Shown one piece after another: positions 1 through 10,012 of a DNA stretch of 64,000 nucleotides. The position numbers and the translations under genes were made by a program. The stretch is from the NCBI GenBank assembly GCA_963801715.1, contig CAWDGB010000010.1, forward strand, positions 1-64,000. The letters run 5' to 3'. The notes beneath the pieces were generated by a model. It was given only the letters and a program-made list of their open reading frames with translations, made no database searches and was not told the DNA's origin. This DNA is from CAVVJA01 sp963801715 (GTDB taxonomy: Bacteria > Actinomycetota > Actinomycetes > Mycobacteriales > Jatrophihabitantaceae). The number at the start of each line of letters is the position of its first letter. The stretch's first letter is position 1.

Positions 1-190
1 GGCGGGCGTCGAACATGACGCCGCCCACGCGGCCGACCCGTGAGCACGAGATCCTGGACACCAACTGGGTCGAGCCTCCCGCCGCAGCGTCGAAACGGCA
101 GCGGGCGCACCGTGTCCGGCATAGTGAGCTCGGTCTCTAGACCCGTCGATGTTTGCGTGGCGTTCATTGGCGGCTCTTACCGTCGGCTAT
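1..190. other. Left edge, no gene assigned
   Basis: An open frame runs in from the window edge and stops at 138-140, with an internal ATG at 15. It could be the last 45 codons of an upstream gene, but the sequence resembles nothing I recognise and is Arg/Pro-rich, as any GC-rich frame would be. I see no clear promoter before the phosphatase remnant. Confidence 0.3.
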
Positions 191-608
191 ATGGACGCAC
201 CACCGTGGATTGACCTTGAAGGCGCCGACAACGCCCGTGATGTCGGAGGCCTACCCACGCTGGACGGGCGGCAGACGCAGCCGGGTCGGGGCATCGTCGT
301 CGCTATAGCGTTGCGGGAGGTCGGCGTCACACCCGAGGCCATCGTCGCCGACTACGCGCGGAGCGCCGATCGTGTCGACGCCGTTCAAACGCGGCTGAGC
401 AAGCGTCCTGCGTACGCTGAAGAGCTCGCCGGCACCGATCCGGCCCGCCACAAGCCACGTGCCGCGACGATGGAGAAAGTGCTGGCGGCAATCGACGAAA
501 TGCACGGCGGAGCCGGGACGTGGCTGCGGGGCAATGGCTTGACGGATCGCGACGCCACCGCCCTGCGCCACAAGCTGCTCGACATTCAACCGGTGCCCAT
601 CCCGGTAA
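191..608 (+). pseudogene. Tyrosine/serine phosphatase remnant lacking its catalytic loop
   Basis: The start (MDAPPWIDLEGADNARDVGG) matches the opening of Tyr_phosphatase family 3 proteins, with the conserved NxRDxGG-L motif. The later part, from GIVVAIALREVGV onward, matches the region just after the catalytic HCxxGKDRTG loop. The two parts are joined in frame near 290, so roughly 100 residues, including the Cys nucleophile and Arg of the P-loop, are missing. The frame also runs past the expected C-terminus; in a neighbouring frame TAA-TGA occurs at about 606-611, so the true end is probably there. Alternative start: ATG 149. I infer an inactivated gene or an assembly deletion. It converges on the oxidoreductase remnant. 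Confidence 0.6.
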
Positions 609-614
609 TGACGT

Positions 615-3008
615 TCAGAGCCGGGCGCGATCTCGCACGTCGACGCGCGCAGAGGAGAGCTGCCACTGATCGGATCGCTCGGCTCTTGCCGGAGGATCAG
701 GTTCAGGTTCGCGCTGTCCGGGCCGTACGGCGGATAGCCCGACAGGTCGAGGTCGGGGCACGCCTGCCACCAACCGTGCTGGCCGCACACCACCGTCGGA
801 TCGAGGCTCGAGTTCAATTTGGCTCGTGCTCGTACGCTGCCGTTCGGCGTGGAGATCCGGCGGCACCCAGTCGCCGACGGTTATGCCGCGCGCTCTCGCC
901 GCGTCGGGATGGATCTCGACCTGCGGTTCGGGTGCTTTGCTCCGCACACTGGCGATGTTGCGGTGCTGGGTCTCGCAGAACCACAGCGACTTCGCACACG
1001 TGAGGACCAGCGGGAAGCGCTCGGCCAGGTCGGGACGCGAGCGCGGGCTGATTCCGCGGTTCTTCGAAGGCCGGCAGCGGCGGGTAGCCGGCTCGGCCAG
1101 CAACGTCTCCGAGTACAGCTCGATCTTGCCGGTGGGCGTGCGGAACCCACCGCGACTCCGGCGTACTTCCGGTGGCGCGTGCGTTAGCGGCACGCGCACG
1201 CCGGCCGGGTTGGCACGCAGGTGCTCGAGGGTGACGCCGCTGGGAGCGAGCTGGTGACGCCGAGCGCGGCGTCGATGTCGCCGCCGAAGAACTGCTCGCC
1301 CAGGCCCGAGGCGCACCGCCAGCGCGAAGATGATCTGCAGGTCCGACCGGGCCTCTCCCCGCGCTGCGGACGAGCGGTCTGCGCAGCTGCACGAGCGACT
1401 GCGCGGCCTCGCTGGATCTCGAACCCGATCCGCAGCGCCTCCGTCTCGAACGGGCTGGCCACCGGCAGGACGATGTCGGCCAGCTCAGCCGTCGGGCTCA
1501 TGAACAGGTCGGCGTGGACGAAGAAGTCCAGCGCGGCGAGCGCGTCCCGCCCGCGTGCGCTGTCGCCGTGGGCCATCACCAGGTTCGCACCGAAGTTCAC
1601 CAGAGCCCGCGGCCCGGGCCGTCGAGGGCTGCGGTGTAGAAGTCCTCGACCGGTGACGAACTCGAACCGCGCCGGGCCCAGTGGGCGCTGCGCAACACCG
1701 ATGCGCCTTCGCGCGCTGCTCGGGAGACAGGAATTCAATGCCGTCGATGCGGTTGGCCGGCACGGAGGCGAACAGCACGTTGCCGCCAGGAGCGTCGAAG
1801 CAGCCCGTAAGCGCGTACAGCACGCCGATCGCCCGGACCGTCTGGGTGACGTTGCTGTGCTGTTCCAGTCCACTCCATGTGTAGAACGCGACCGGGCGCG
1901 AGCTCCACAGCGTGCGCGTGGCCTCGACGATCTGAGCGGCGGGCACTCCGGTGATGATCTCGGCCGCCTCGGGCGGCATCCGGCCGCACTCGTCCGCGAG
2001 GCGATCGAACACGGGCCGGCACATGACCGGACCCGCCAACGACGGGACCTCATACGTGCCGTTCAAGGCGAGCCTGGTTTCGTCGGCGCCGTACCGGCCG
2101 CCGGCCGGGTCGTACGTCACGGGACGCGCACCAGACTCGTCCCACGCCACGTAGTGGCCCGGGTCGCCGCCCGCGAAGACCTCGTCCGCTCGCATCAAAC
2201 GCGCGTCGTCACCCCGGACAAGCAGCGGCGCGTTCGTCCAGCGCCGGACGAAATCGTGGTCGTACCAGCCGCGCTTGATCATCACGTGCGTCATGGCCAA
2301 CGCGAGCGCGGCGTCGGTCCCGGGACGTACCCGCAGCCAGTGGTCGGCCTTGCTCGCCAGACCCGCGCGTCGCGGATCGACGACGATCAGCCTCGCACCA
2401 CGGCGCAGCGCTGCCGTCGTTGCCGTCGCGTGGGCAAGCCGTGCTACCGAAGGGTTGTAGCCCCAATACAGGATGCAGCCGGCCCGATCCAGATCGGGCA
2501 GGTAGACGCCGGGCACCGGCTCTCCGTACGTGTAGGTCGACGCCAGAAACCGGCCCCATCCGCACAGCTCCATGGAGGCGACGAGGTTCGGACAGCCGAA
2601 GGCGCGCTTGAGCCGCATCAGCCAGTCGACGGAGTCCGACATCGCCGAGGTCGACGGCGACGCGCTGCCGAACACCACCGATTCCGGTCCATGGTCGCCC
2701 GCGAGCTCCGTCAATCGCGCCGCAACAGTGTCCAGCGCTTCCTCCCAGCCGATCCGCCGCCAGCCGGGATCCACCGCTCCCTTGGGGTTGGTCCGCACGA
2801 GCGGATACAGCAACCGTTCCCTGTGGTGCACGAGTTCCGGCGCGGCTTTGCCCTTGGTGCACAGTGCCTGCCCGGTGGGGTGTGCAGGATCCGGCGCGAG
2901 AGCAACCAAGGCACCATCGGAGATCGTCGCCGTCGCCCCGCACCGGGAAATACACAGTGGGCAGAACGTCGAAACCTGCCGGCCCGTGCCGACGGAGCCG
3001 CCAACCAT
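615..3008 (-). pseudogene. Molybdopterin-dependent oxidoreductase (frameshifted)
   Basis: The N-terminal half is intact: a 4Fe-4S motif of the form CPLC-x3-C plus a later Cys (CTKG), then the molybdopterin domain with VVDPRRAGLASKADHWLRVR and the ALAMTHVMIKRGWYD segment. Near 1690 the frame shifts. The rest of the protein continues in pieces in all three minus frames (ALVNFGANLVMAHGDSARGR, then ADIVLPVASPFETEALRIG, TPTGKIELYSETLLAEPA, and a C-terminal molydopterin-binding segment ending with TGA at 615). Together the pieces cover a full-length protein of about 800 residues of the DMSO-reductase family, membrane or cytoplasmic partner unknown. At least five indels are needed. This is either a decayed gene or very poor sequence. 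ATG 3008 follows a G-rich stretch; GTG 3053 is the alternative start. Confidence 0.8.
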
Positions 3009-3227
3009 GCCACCACCCCCCAGGTGCGCGACCCCGCCAGCCAATCCTGACACCGAACCATCGACACCGGAACCGCCAACGTCCTACGACCACTGAACGG
3101 CCGGCAGGGGCTCGGCGCTGAGATCTACGCGCACGCGCACCAGAGGCGGATTACATTTTGGGAACGGGATTAGCCGGATCGTTACGGTCGCTCCCTCCCG
3201 CCGAGGCAGTACCCGTGGACGTGCGAG

Positions 3228-5169
3228 TTAGTCGTCGGTCCGCGAGCGAGCCGCTGTCGTGTACGAGTCGGCGGTGGGTGTCTCGGTTCGTGGGACGCCT
3301 GCGGCTGCGTAGGCGTCCTTCTCGTCGAGGGTCTCGTGTTCGAGTAGCGCGGCCGCGAGCGCATCGAGCTTGCTGCGGTTATGGCGCAGCAGGTCAACCA
3401 CTTGCTGATGGGACTCGTCGATGATGCGGCGCACTTCGTCGTCGACGAGTCTCTGGGTGTCCGGCGATACCTCGGCGACACCCGGCAGCAGGGGTCCGGC
3501 GCCGTCGCGGGGGAGAACGGCCACGGGCCCGATTGCCGAGCTCATCCCCCAGCGGCCGACCATTTGGCGGGCGATCTCCGTCAGCTGTTGGATGTCTGAC
3601 TCGGCGCCCGTGCTCGTCTCGCCGAGGACGACTTCCTCTGCGGCCCGGCCGCCGAGAGCGACGTTGATCTTCGCTTGGATCTCGGGCTCGCGGTAGGTGA
3701 AGCGGTCGGTCTCGGGCGCTGCGAAGGTGACGCCGAGTGCCAGCCCTCGCGGGATGATCGAGACCTTGCGGACGGGATCGGCGCCGTCGGTCAGCATGCC
3801 GACAATCGCGTGGCCGGCTTCGTGGTATGCAGTGCGGCGCCGTTCCTGCGGGCTCATCATCACCTGCCGTTCGGCGCCGAGCACGATTCGTTCAAGCGCG
3901 TCGGCAAAGTCGGATTCGTTAACCTCATCGTGACCGCGCCGCGCGGCGAGTAGCGCTGCCTCGTTGACCAGATTGGCGAGGTCCGCTCCGACCATGCCAG
4001 GTGTCGTCGCCGCGATCCTGCCGAGGTTGACGTCGGGTCCGAGAGGCACGTCGCGTGCATGCACCTTGAGGATCGCCTCGCGACCGGCGCGGTCGGGAGG
4101 CTGTACCGCGATCCGGCGATCGAAACGCCCGGGGCGTAGCAGGGCCTGGTCGAGGACGTCGGGCCGGTTGGTCGCGGCGATGACGATCACGCTGACAGAC
4201 GGGTCGAACCCGTCCATCTCGGTCAGGATCTGATTCAGTGTCTGCTCGCGTTCGTCGTTGCCGCCGCTGAAACCGGCGACTCCGGACGTGCGTGACCGGC
4301 CGATCGCGTCGAGCTCGTCGATGAACACGATCGCCGGCGCGGCCTCCTTCGCCTGTGCGAACAGGTCACGCACGCGGGAGGCGCCTACCCCGACGATCGC
4401 CTCGACGAACTCCGATGCTGCCATCGAGAAGAACGGCGCGTTCGCCTCGCCGGCAACCGCCCGGGCCAGCAGCGTCTTGCCGGTGCCTGGCGCACCGGAA
4501 AGCAGGACACCGTGTGGGATCCGGCCGCCAAGCTTTCGGTACTTGTCCGGATGACGCAGGAAGTCGACGACCTCGCTCAGTTCCGCCTTCGCCTCGTCGA
4601 TCCCCGCCACATCCGCGAACGTGACGCGGTCACCCGATGGCTGATACCGGCGTGCGCGCGAGCGGCCGAACGAGCCCAGAATGTTCTGCATATTTCCGGC
4701 CCGCCGAATCAGCAAAAACAGCAGTCGCCACGAACAAGATCGTCGGCCCGAAGCCCAGTAACAGGTTCTGCCACCACGACCCCCCGGTATCGAGTGGTTG
4801 GGCATTGACCACGACCCCCTTGCGCTGGAGAAGCGCTGACAGGGTGGTGTTGTCGGCAAATGTGGGGATCTCGGTCTGAAAAAGCGTCGTCGCCTTGGAG
4901 CCCGCATACGACTGCGGCTGCGTGAACGTGCCTTGGACTGCCGTCCCCTTCGACGTGATGTCCTTGACGTGACCCGCGTTCACTTGATCGAGAAAGAACG
5001 GACTGTACGGAACGCGTAGCCGCGACGCCGGCTGCATCGCTCGCGTGCCGGCGTACACGTTGATCGCCAGAAGCACGAGGGCGAGAAAGATCCAGGCAAG
5101 GCCCACCCGGAAGCGTGGCCGCCGCGGCGGCGGAGCTGCCCCTCGCGGCGCTGGTGACTCTTGCGACAT
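3228..5169 (-). CDS. ftsH: ATP-dependent zinc metalloprotease FtsH, one frameshift
   Basis: FtsH is a membrane AAA+ protease that degrades membrane and short-lived cytosolic proteins. Reading from 5169: a Pro/Arg-rich start, TM1 (about residues 24-44), an extracytoplasmic domain, and TM2 (SWWQNLLLGFGPTILFV). The frame breaks inside TM2 at the run of five A at 4714-4718 on the plus strand; removing one base joins VATAV to LLIRRAGNMQN. The second frame has Walker A GAPGTGKT, Walker B IVFIDELDAIG, the SRH arginines (RPGRFDRR), the zinc motif HEAGH and the third ligand region ESDIQQ. The merged length of about 646 residues is normal for actinobacterial FtsH. An essential-type gene broken only at a homopolymer argues for a sequencing error. 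Confidence 0.93.
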
Positions 5170-5529
5170 TGGCGACCCGCCCGCGTCTTAGCGCCGAACG
5201 CGCGCGACGAGGATTAGGCGATGAGTCGCGTCCACGGCGATGGCTTCTTCATCGGACGGTGCGGAGTCTATGCCTGTCGACGAGACACACCGCGATGGGC
5301 GAACACGGCGAAGAAGCCGGGGTAGAGCCTGCTGTTCTCGGGCAAACAACGCTGGCGGTGGACAGTCACCTGAGCATCGCTGCAGACGGGTCACCGTGAG
5401 CACGAGCTTCGCCTGCCGCGAGACGATCGCCCGCCAAGGGGCGAACTGGTTGCTTTCGCCGAGGACGACGACTCGATTTCGTTCCGAAAGTGGTGGTGCG
5501 GTGTGGGCACCCGGGGACACGCTAGTCGG
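5170..5529. other. Non-coding stretch, about 360 bases
   Basis: No open frame here resembles a protein, and no strong hairpin is visible. The interval separates the divergent ftsH and the small gene starting at 5530, so it should carry both promoters. I could not pick a convincing -10/-35 pair for either. Confidence 0.5.
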
Positions 5530-5886
5530 GTGGCGAAAACGAAGTACGAGGTCAATCCGGCCGCGGTGAGGCGTGCGCGCGAGTTGATCGACGCTCGACA
5601 GTACGTGCTCAACAGCGACTGGGGACAGGTGCAACCCGACGCGGATGCGCAGAACCGCTATCTCGAGTCACATTCCTGGGACGACTACGGGCGATGGCAT
5701 CTTGCCCTCACAACCGGTGTTGCCGATGAACGAAAAGCACGGTACGCATTCGTCTTCGGAGACTTTCGGCGTCTGCACCGCACTGCACTCATCGCGTGCG
5801 TCTACCGCGCCTCGGAATGGCGACATAAGTCGGTGGAGCTAGCAGCACACGACCTGCTGCAGTACCTCGACGCCAAGACCATGTGA
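5530..5886 (+). CDS. Small conserved hypothetical protein (118 aa)
   Basis: The GTG at 5530 begins VAKTKYEVNPAAVRRARELI, which looks like the true N-terminus; ATG 5503 adds nine unconvincing residues. The protein is soluble, charged and rich in Arg, Tyr and Trp, with the segments SDWGQVQPDADAQNRYLE, SWDDYGRWHLALTTG and FGDFRRLHRTALIAC. I recognise this as a small uncharacterised protein typical of actinobacteria, but know of no assigned function and see no catalytic motif. It stands alone, with remnants of a MarR gene downstream on the other strand. Confidence 0.75.
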   Translation: MAKTKYEVNPAAVRRARELIDARQYVLNSDWGQVQPDADAQNRYLESHSWDDYGRWHLALTTGVADERKARYAFVFGDFRRLHRTALIACVYRASEWRHKSVELAAHDLLQYLDAKTM

Positions 5887-6019
5887 TCGCGGGCGCGGAA
5901 CGCAGCATGCCGTCCAGAAGTTGATTCGGGTTCGGGCGGCATCCGCCGGCACGGGTATCGGCAGGTCCGGCGTCCGGCCGCGTCATGTGGCTGAGAACTC
6001 GACTGAGCAGGGTGTTGAG

Positions 6020-6215
6020 CCTGGGGGTCGCGGGTCGGGAGCGCGTCGGCGATGAGGTTCGCAACGGCTTGGCGGTGCAGTTCGTGTCCGGCGGGGGTCA
6101 GGACAACGTTGATGCTGGCCCGGTTGGTGGGACGATGCGTCCTTCGATGCAGCCGTTGGTCACCGCTTCGAGGACCGGGTCGGCCGTGGGATGGCCTACC
6201 AGGCCACGCCTGAGG
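6020..6215 (-). pseudogene. MarR-family regulator C-terminal remnant
   Basis: Translated from the minus strand, 6057-6116 gives INVVLTPAGHELHRQAVANL, the end of the MarR wing followed by the dimerisation helix (usually ...VxLTPAGxxL...). Upstream the reading becomes discontinuous (a GLV motif followed by unrelated residues), and there is no HTH or start codon in any frame. Downstream the frame runs on without a family-like end. I infer that a MarR regulator once transcribed away from the PPOX gene has decayed. The rest of 5887-6284 shows no other gene. Confidence 0.5.
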
Positions 6216-6217
6216 TT

Positions 6218-6258
6218 CAATCAAACTCAATGTCGATCAAACAGTTTAGCTGTCAAGG
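6218..6258. promoter_or_regulatory. Candidate MarR-type operator region
   Basis: Just 5' of the PPOX gene are two direct copies of TCRATCAAAC (6218-6227 and 6234-6243), 16 bases apart, followed by the imperfect inverted pair ACAG-n5-CTGT (6242-6254). This AT-rich patch stands out in GC-rich DNA and lies between the MarR remnant and the PPOX start at 6285, the usual place for an autoregulated MarR box. The function is inferred from position only. Confidence 0.35.
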
Positions 6259-6284
6259 TCTACTCCGATGTCAGGAGATAGCCG

Positions 6285-6701
6285 ATGAGCAACGACGACA
6301 TGAGCCGGACCACGACCATGGCCGAGCCTGTCCGCCGCTTGATCGACGGTGCTAACTACGCTCATCTGGCCACCCTGCTGCCGAACGGCGCGCCGCACAG
6401 CGTGCCGGTGTGGGTCGGTATGGAAGGCGACCGCATCGCGCTAATGACCTCGCCGAACTCCCGTAAGGCACGGAACCTGGAGCGTGATCCACGGGTGGCA
6501 CTCTCGATCACCGATCAGGCCCGGCCGTTGGTGATGGCGACGGTGCGCGGCCGTGTCGCCGAGCGGGTCGACGGAGACCGTGCGTGGACGATCATCGATC
6601 GTCTCTCGCAAAAGTACCTCGGACAGCCGTACCCGCTGCGCACCGATCGCGTCGTGTACCTGATCGAGCCCGAGTATGCGCGCGCCGCCACCTACGGCTG
6701 A
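6285..6701 (+). CDS. PPOX-class F420/FMN-dependent protein (pyridoxamine oxidase fold)
   Basis: A 138-residue split-barrel flavoprotein of the pyridoxamine 5'-phosphate oxidase-like family. The typical opening strand is HLATLLPNGAPHSVPVWVGM, followed by NSRKARNLERDPRVALSITD and the barrel strand VRGRVAE. In actinobacteria such proteins often bind F420 and reduce small electrophiles; which cofactor is used here cannot be read from the sequence. The ATG at 6285 lies five bases after AGGAG (taken from 'caggagatagccgatg'), a good ribosome site. The upstream MarR remnant and repeats suggest it was once controlled by a MarR repressor. Confidence 0.85.
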   Translation: MSNDDMSRTTTMAEPVRRLIDGANYAHLATLLPNGAPHSVPVWVGMEGDRIALMTSPNSRKARNLERDPRVALSITDQARPLVMATVRGRVAERVDGDRAWTIIDRLSQKYLGQPYPLRTDRVVYLIEPEYARAATYG

Positions 6702-6801
6702 CGGAGCATGATCCTGGCCGACCGGCGGTCTTGGCTTCATCGGCCCGCAACGTGGACGCTCTCTGGCTGGGTTGAAGGCCAAACCGCTAGTTTGACGGTT
6801 C

Positions 6802-7744
6802 GTGACGAAAACACGAACGCTGGACGGCCCTATCGGGCTCGTCGGCGCGGGCTACATCGGTCATCTGTTCGCTCAGCAGTTCGCCCTCGCCGGCTACGAG
6901 GTACGCGCCTGGTCTCCCGCTAGGTCGGCGCGGACGTTGCCGGACCGGTTGCGCCAGAGCGTGTCGACACTGGCCGAGATCGGCGCTGTCGAGCCGTCTG
7001 CCGTCGACGGGGTGCTGGCGCGGGTGTCCGTACACGACGACCTCGCCACCGCCCTGGCCCCCGCCGGTGCGGTCATGGAATCGATCGTCGAGGACGCCGA
7101 CATCAAGTCGGCCTGCTACCGGGACATCGAAGCGGTGGTCGGACCCCGATGTTCTCCTGTGGGGCTCGACATCCAACTTTCCGATGACGCGGCTCGCCGC
7201 GGGCATGGCCCACCCGGAACGAGCCATCGTCGTCCATCCGGTCCAGACGCAGCTGATCATCTTCGTTGAGGTCGTCGCCGGAGAACAGACGAGTGAGGAG
7301 ACGGTTGCTACCACCATGGGTTTCTGCGACGACGTCGGCCTACGAGCGGTCCGTGTTCGCAAGGAGATACCGGGGTTCCTGTGGAACCGGGTGTGGCACG
7401 CATTGCTGCGCGAGATGCTGCACCTGGTGGACATCGGCGCCGCCGATCCGCACGAGCTCGACTCCATCGTCCAGACCACGCTCCGTGCGTTCGTCCCGGT
7501 CTTCGGACCGCTCCAGATGACCGATCTCATAGGCCACGACACGATGCGGGACATCTCCAACGCGCTCTATCCCGAGCTCGCGACCAATCGAACCGCGTCG
7601 ACGACCATCGAGCAGCTCGTCGCCGATGGACGCCTCGGCGTCAAGAGCGGGCGTGGCTTCTACGATGACAACGACCAGCGAGTCGCCGAGCTAACGAACA
7701 AGCTCTATCGGATTGCCCGTCAGCTCAGCAGCGATTCAGCCTGA
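6802..7744 (+). CDS. 3-hydroxyacyl-CoA dehydrogenase family protein, one frameshift
   Basis: An NAD(P)-binding Rossmann domain opens with PIGLVGAGYIGHLFAQQFAL (GxGxxG near residue 16). The second frame has the STSNFP and HPERAIVVHP segments and the C-terminal helical domain (GFLWNRVWHALLREML, GVKSGRGFYD). The family oxidises 3-hydroxyacyl-CoA or related hydroxy acids such as L-gulonate. The frames join at the CCCC run 7144-7147: dropping one C gives EAVVGPDVLLWGSTSN. Merged length is about 313 residues, normal for the family. Start GTG 6802. The downstream VOC gene is convergent. Confidence 0.85.
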
Positions 7745-7795
7745 CGGGTGTCAGATTCCCACACGAACGACTGGTGGATCCAGGAGGAGCCGAGC

Positions 7796-8356
7796 TCAGC
7801 CGACAATCCCGTTCACCACCCGGCCGACCGGCCGACCTTGCTCCATCTCCCACTGCACGCCCCAGGGATCGATCCAATAGAAGAACTTATAGGGATACGG
7901 AGTGATCTCCTCAGGAATATGGCCCTCGCCGAGGAGGTCGATGCGGAGCCCTCGTTTCCCGTACGCGTGCTGCTGAAAACGGATAAACGCGTGAGCCGCG
8001 ACCGCGTCCGGCACTTCCACCGCAACGTGCCGAATGCCACCCAGATCGTTGGTCTTCCTGCGGTGGATGGCTTGTTCGCCCTGGGGGTGACGGTAGGTGA
8101 ACAATTCTAAATAGACACCTATCTCGGGGTGCCTCAGAAAGCGAATGTCCAGGCTAATCCGGCCGTCGTCAAGACCGGCGTTGCGGGCGAACGAGGCCAG
8201 ATCCACACCGGGATAATCCATGGGACCGCCGGCGTTCACTGCCTGCTCAAAGCCGAGAACAGTGCCGTAGAATTCGGTGGCGACTTCGATATCGTCCACG
8301 ACGACATTGACGTGCGAGATGGCTTGGATATCTCGTCCCGGGCTAAATTCGGTCAT
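7796..8356 (-). CDS. VOC-family (glyoxalase/dioxygenase fold) protein
   Basis: A 186-residue protein with one beta-alpha-beta-beta-beta module pair. It opens with ISHVNVVVDDIEVATEFYGT (metal His in SHVNVVV) and later has LGGIRHVAVEVPD (second His) and WIDPWGVQWEMEQ (terminal Glu ligand near the end). This is the pattern of a metal-dependent VOC enzyme such as a glyoxalase, epimerase or extradiol-type dioxygenase; the substrate is not predictable. The ATG at 8356 begins the only long frame. No partner gene; it converges on the dehydrogenase. It is one of several VOC proteins in this window. Confidence 0.85.
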   Translation of the reverse strand: MTEFSPGRDIQAISHVNVVVDDIEVATEFYGTVLGFEQAVNAGGPMDYPGVDLASFARNAGLDDGRISLDIRFLRHPEIGVYLELFTYRHPQGEQAIHRRKTNDLGGIRHVAVEVPDAVAAHAFIRFQQHAYGKRGLRIDLLGEGHIPEEITPYPYKFFYWIDPWGVQWEMEQGRPVGRVVNGIVG

Positions 8357-8623
8357 TGTCCCTCCACGGGAGTTCGCCGCTGGGTTGACCTTAGACGACT
8401 TGTCGCTCTCAATGTCTGCCAGCCGCTGTGCGCTGATCTGGAAGATCGTTGCCTAGGCCGGGACCGTGCGGCGGCGCCGGGTGACGGCTGCATCGTCGCC
8501 ACCGACCGGTCGGTGTCTCACGAACTGCGAACGGCGACGTGGCTAAAGTCAGTCGGGCGGCGGCTGCCGATGCGACCGCGTTGCAGTTCCTGCCGATAAC
8601 TGCCGGGGAGGTAGTTCATACCC

Positions 8624-9394
8624 ATGAGCGTGTTGGATTTGTTTCGCCTGGACGGCAAGAAGGCCGTGGTGACCGGGGCTTCCAGTGGTATTGGCAAAAG
8701 GGTGGCGCTGGCCTATGCGCAAGCCGGAGCTGAGGTGGCCATCGCGGCGCGACACTCCGAAGCCCTTGATGAGGTCACCCGGGAGATCGCCGCAACTGGT
8801 GCTGGCGAGGTACTGCCCATCGCATGCGACGTGACCCGACCGGAGCAGGTGGCGAGAATGGTGGAGCAGGTGACCGGAGAGTTGGGTGGGATCGACATCG
8901 CGGTCTGCAACGCCGGCATCGTCACGCTCAACGGATTACTCGACATGCCGCTAGAGGAATTCCAGAGCATCCAGAACACCAACGTGAATGGTGTCTTCCT
9001 CACGGCCCAGGCGGCGGCCCGGGCGATGGTCGGGCAGGAACGGGGAGGGGTCATCATCAACACTGCGTCGATGTCGGGTCACATCATCAACATCCCGCAG
9101 CAGGAAGGTCACTACTGCGCCTCAAAGGCGGCGGTGATTCAGCTGACTAGGGCCATGGCCGTGGAGTTTGCGCCTCACAAGATCCGGGTCAACAGTGTGA
9201 GCCCGGGCTACATCCTCACGGAACTGGTGGAGCCCTACACGGAGTACCACGCCTTGTGGGAGCCCAAAATACCGCTGGGACGCCTGGGCCGGACCGACGA
9301 ACTCATGGGCCTGTATGTCTACCTGGCCAGCGAGGCTTCCAGCTACATGACCGGCTCGGACATCGTTATCGACGGTGGGTATACCTGCATTTGA
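8624..9394 (+). CDS. SDR-family oxidoreductase (256 aa)
   Basis: A classical short-chain dehydrogenase: cofactor motif TGASSGIG (about residues 18-25), the CNAG motif, catalytic Ser in INTASMSG, the YCASK pair (Tyr/Lys), and the closing GSDIVIDGGYTCI. Length and motifs match sugar-alcohol or 3-oxoacyl-type SDRs such as the sorbitol/gluconate dehydrogenase group; an Arg after the second strand (AARHSEAL) suggests NADP preference. The ATG at 8624 follows GGGGAGG (8606-8612). The preceding 267 bases hold no gene I can support. Confidence 0.88.
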   Translation: MSVLDLFRLDGKKAVVTGASSGIGKRVALAYAQAGAEVAIAARHSEALDEVTREIAATGAGEVLPIACDVTRPEQVARMVEQVTGELGGIDIAVCNAGIVTLNGLLDMPLEEFQSIQNTNVNGVFLTAQAAARAMVGQERGGVIINTASMSGHIINIPQQEGHYCASKAAVIQLTRAMAVEFAPHKIRVNSVSPGYILTELVEPYTEYHALWEPKIPLGRLGRTDELMGLYVYLASEASSYMTGSDIVIDGGYTCI

Positions 9395-9508
9395 GCTGCC
9401 GAACAGGGTTTCGGCTTGCCAGGCCGCGGTAAGGCGCTGCGAACCATTCGCGGCTCGCCGGTGGTCGTGTCCACCGAATCGGCGTGTTTGCGCCTAGAAG
9501 CGGTGCGA

Positions 9509-9940
9509 TCAGGCGCTCATCGCCTTCGGCAGGTTGGCGAGGTTGCCAACCTCGGTGTGCACTTGCTTGTTGATCATTGGCGTCATGAGAACCATCAGTC
9601 CGTGCGGCTTGACATCGAGGGTGAAGGTCACCTCGGTGGCGCCTCCGGTCTCCCGCAGATCAAACCGGCCGATCGGGCGGGCCGGGCCAGCGATGACCTC
9701 GAAGTCGAGCCGGGTCGGCTGATCGTAGCGTGTGATCCGGTAGTCACCGGGTATCGACCGGCCCCCAGGACCCTTCATGGTCTGCTTGAACGTCGCGCCG
9801 ATCCCGGTCCCGGTCTCAGCGACGTGACTGACGTCGGACACCCCCGGACGCCAGGCCGACTCATTCATACCGTCGGCCAAGAACGCGAAAACCTCGCCGA
9901 TGGGCCGATTGACGATCACCGTTGCGGTCTCGTGCGCCAT
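9509..9940 (-). CDS. SRPBCC / polyketide-cyclase-like lipid-binding protein
   Basis: A 143-residue START-like helix-grip protein. It opens with ATVIVNRPIGEVFAFLADGM (the usual first strand and helix), followed by GVSDVSHVAETGTGIG and the DLRETGGATEVTFTLD strand. Such proteins bind hydrophobic ligands or act as cyclases or chaperones; nothing in the sequence fixes the ligand. It begins with ATG 9940 and converges on the SDR gene upstream. Single gene. Confidence 0.82.
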   Translation of the reverse strand: MAHETATVIVNRPIGEVFAFLADGMNESAWRPGVSDVSHVAETGTGIGATFKQTMKGPGGRSIPGDYRITRYDQPTRLDFEVIAGPARPIGRFDLRETGGATEVTFTLDVKPHGLMVLMTPMINKQVHTEVGNLANLPKAMSA

Positions 9941-10012
9941 GAGCCAGACCCTAGTTGACCGGCGCAGATGCTCGTCGGCTACTCACACCCGAGGCCACGG
10001 GCACGCGCCCGA

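Noticed and set aside
1221..3050. A 609-codon open frame on the plus strand
   Set aside because: It is antisense to the molybdopterin oxidoreductase, Arg-rich and unlike any protein; a GC-bias shadow.
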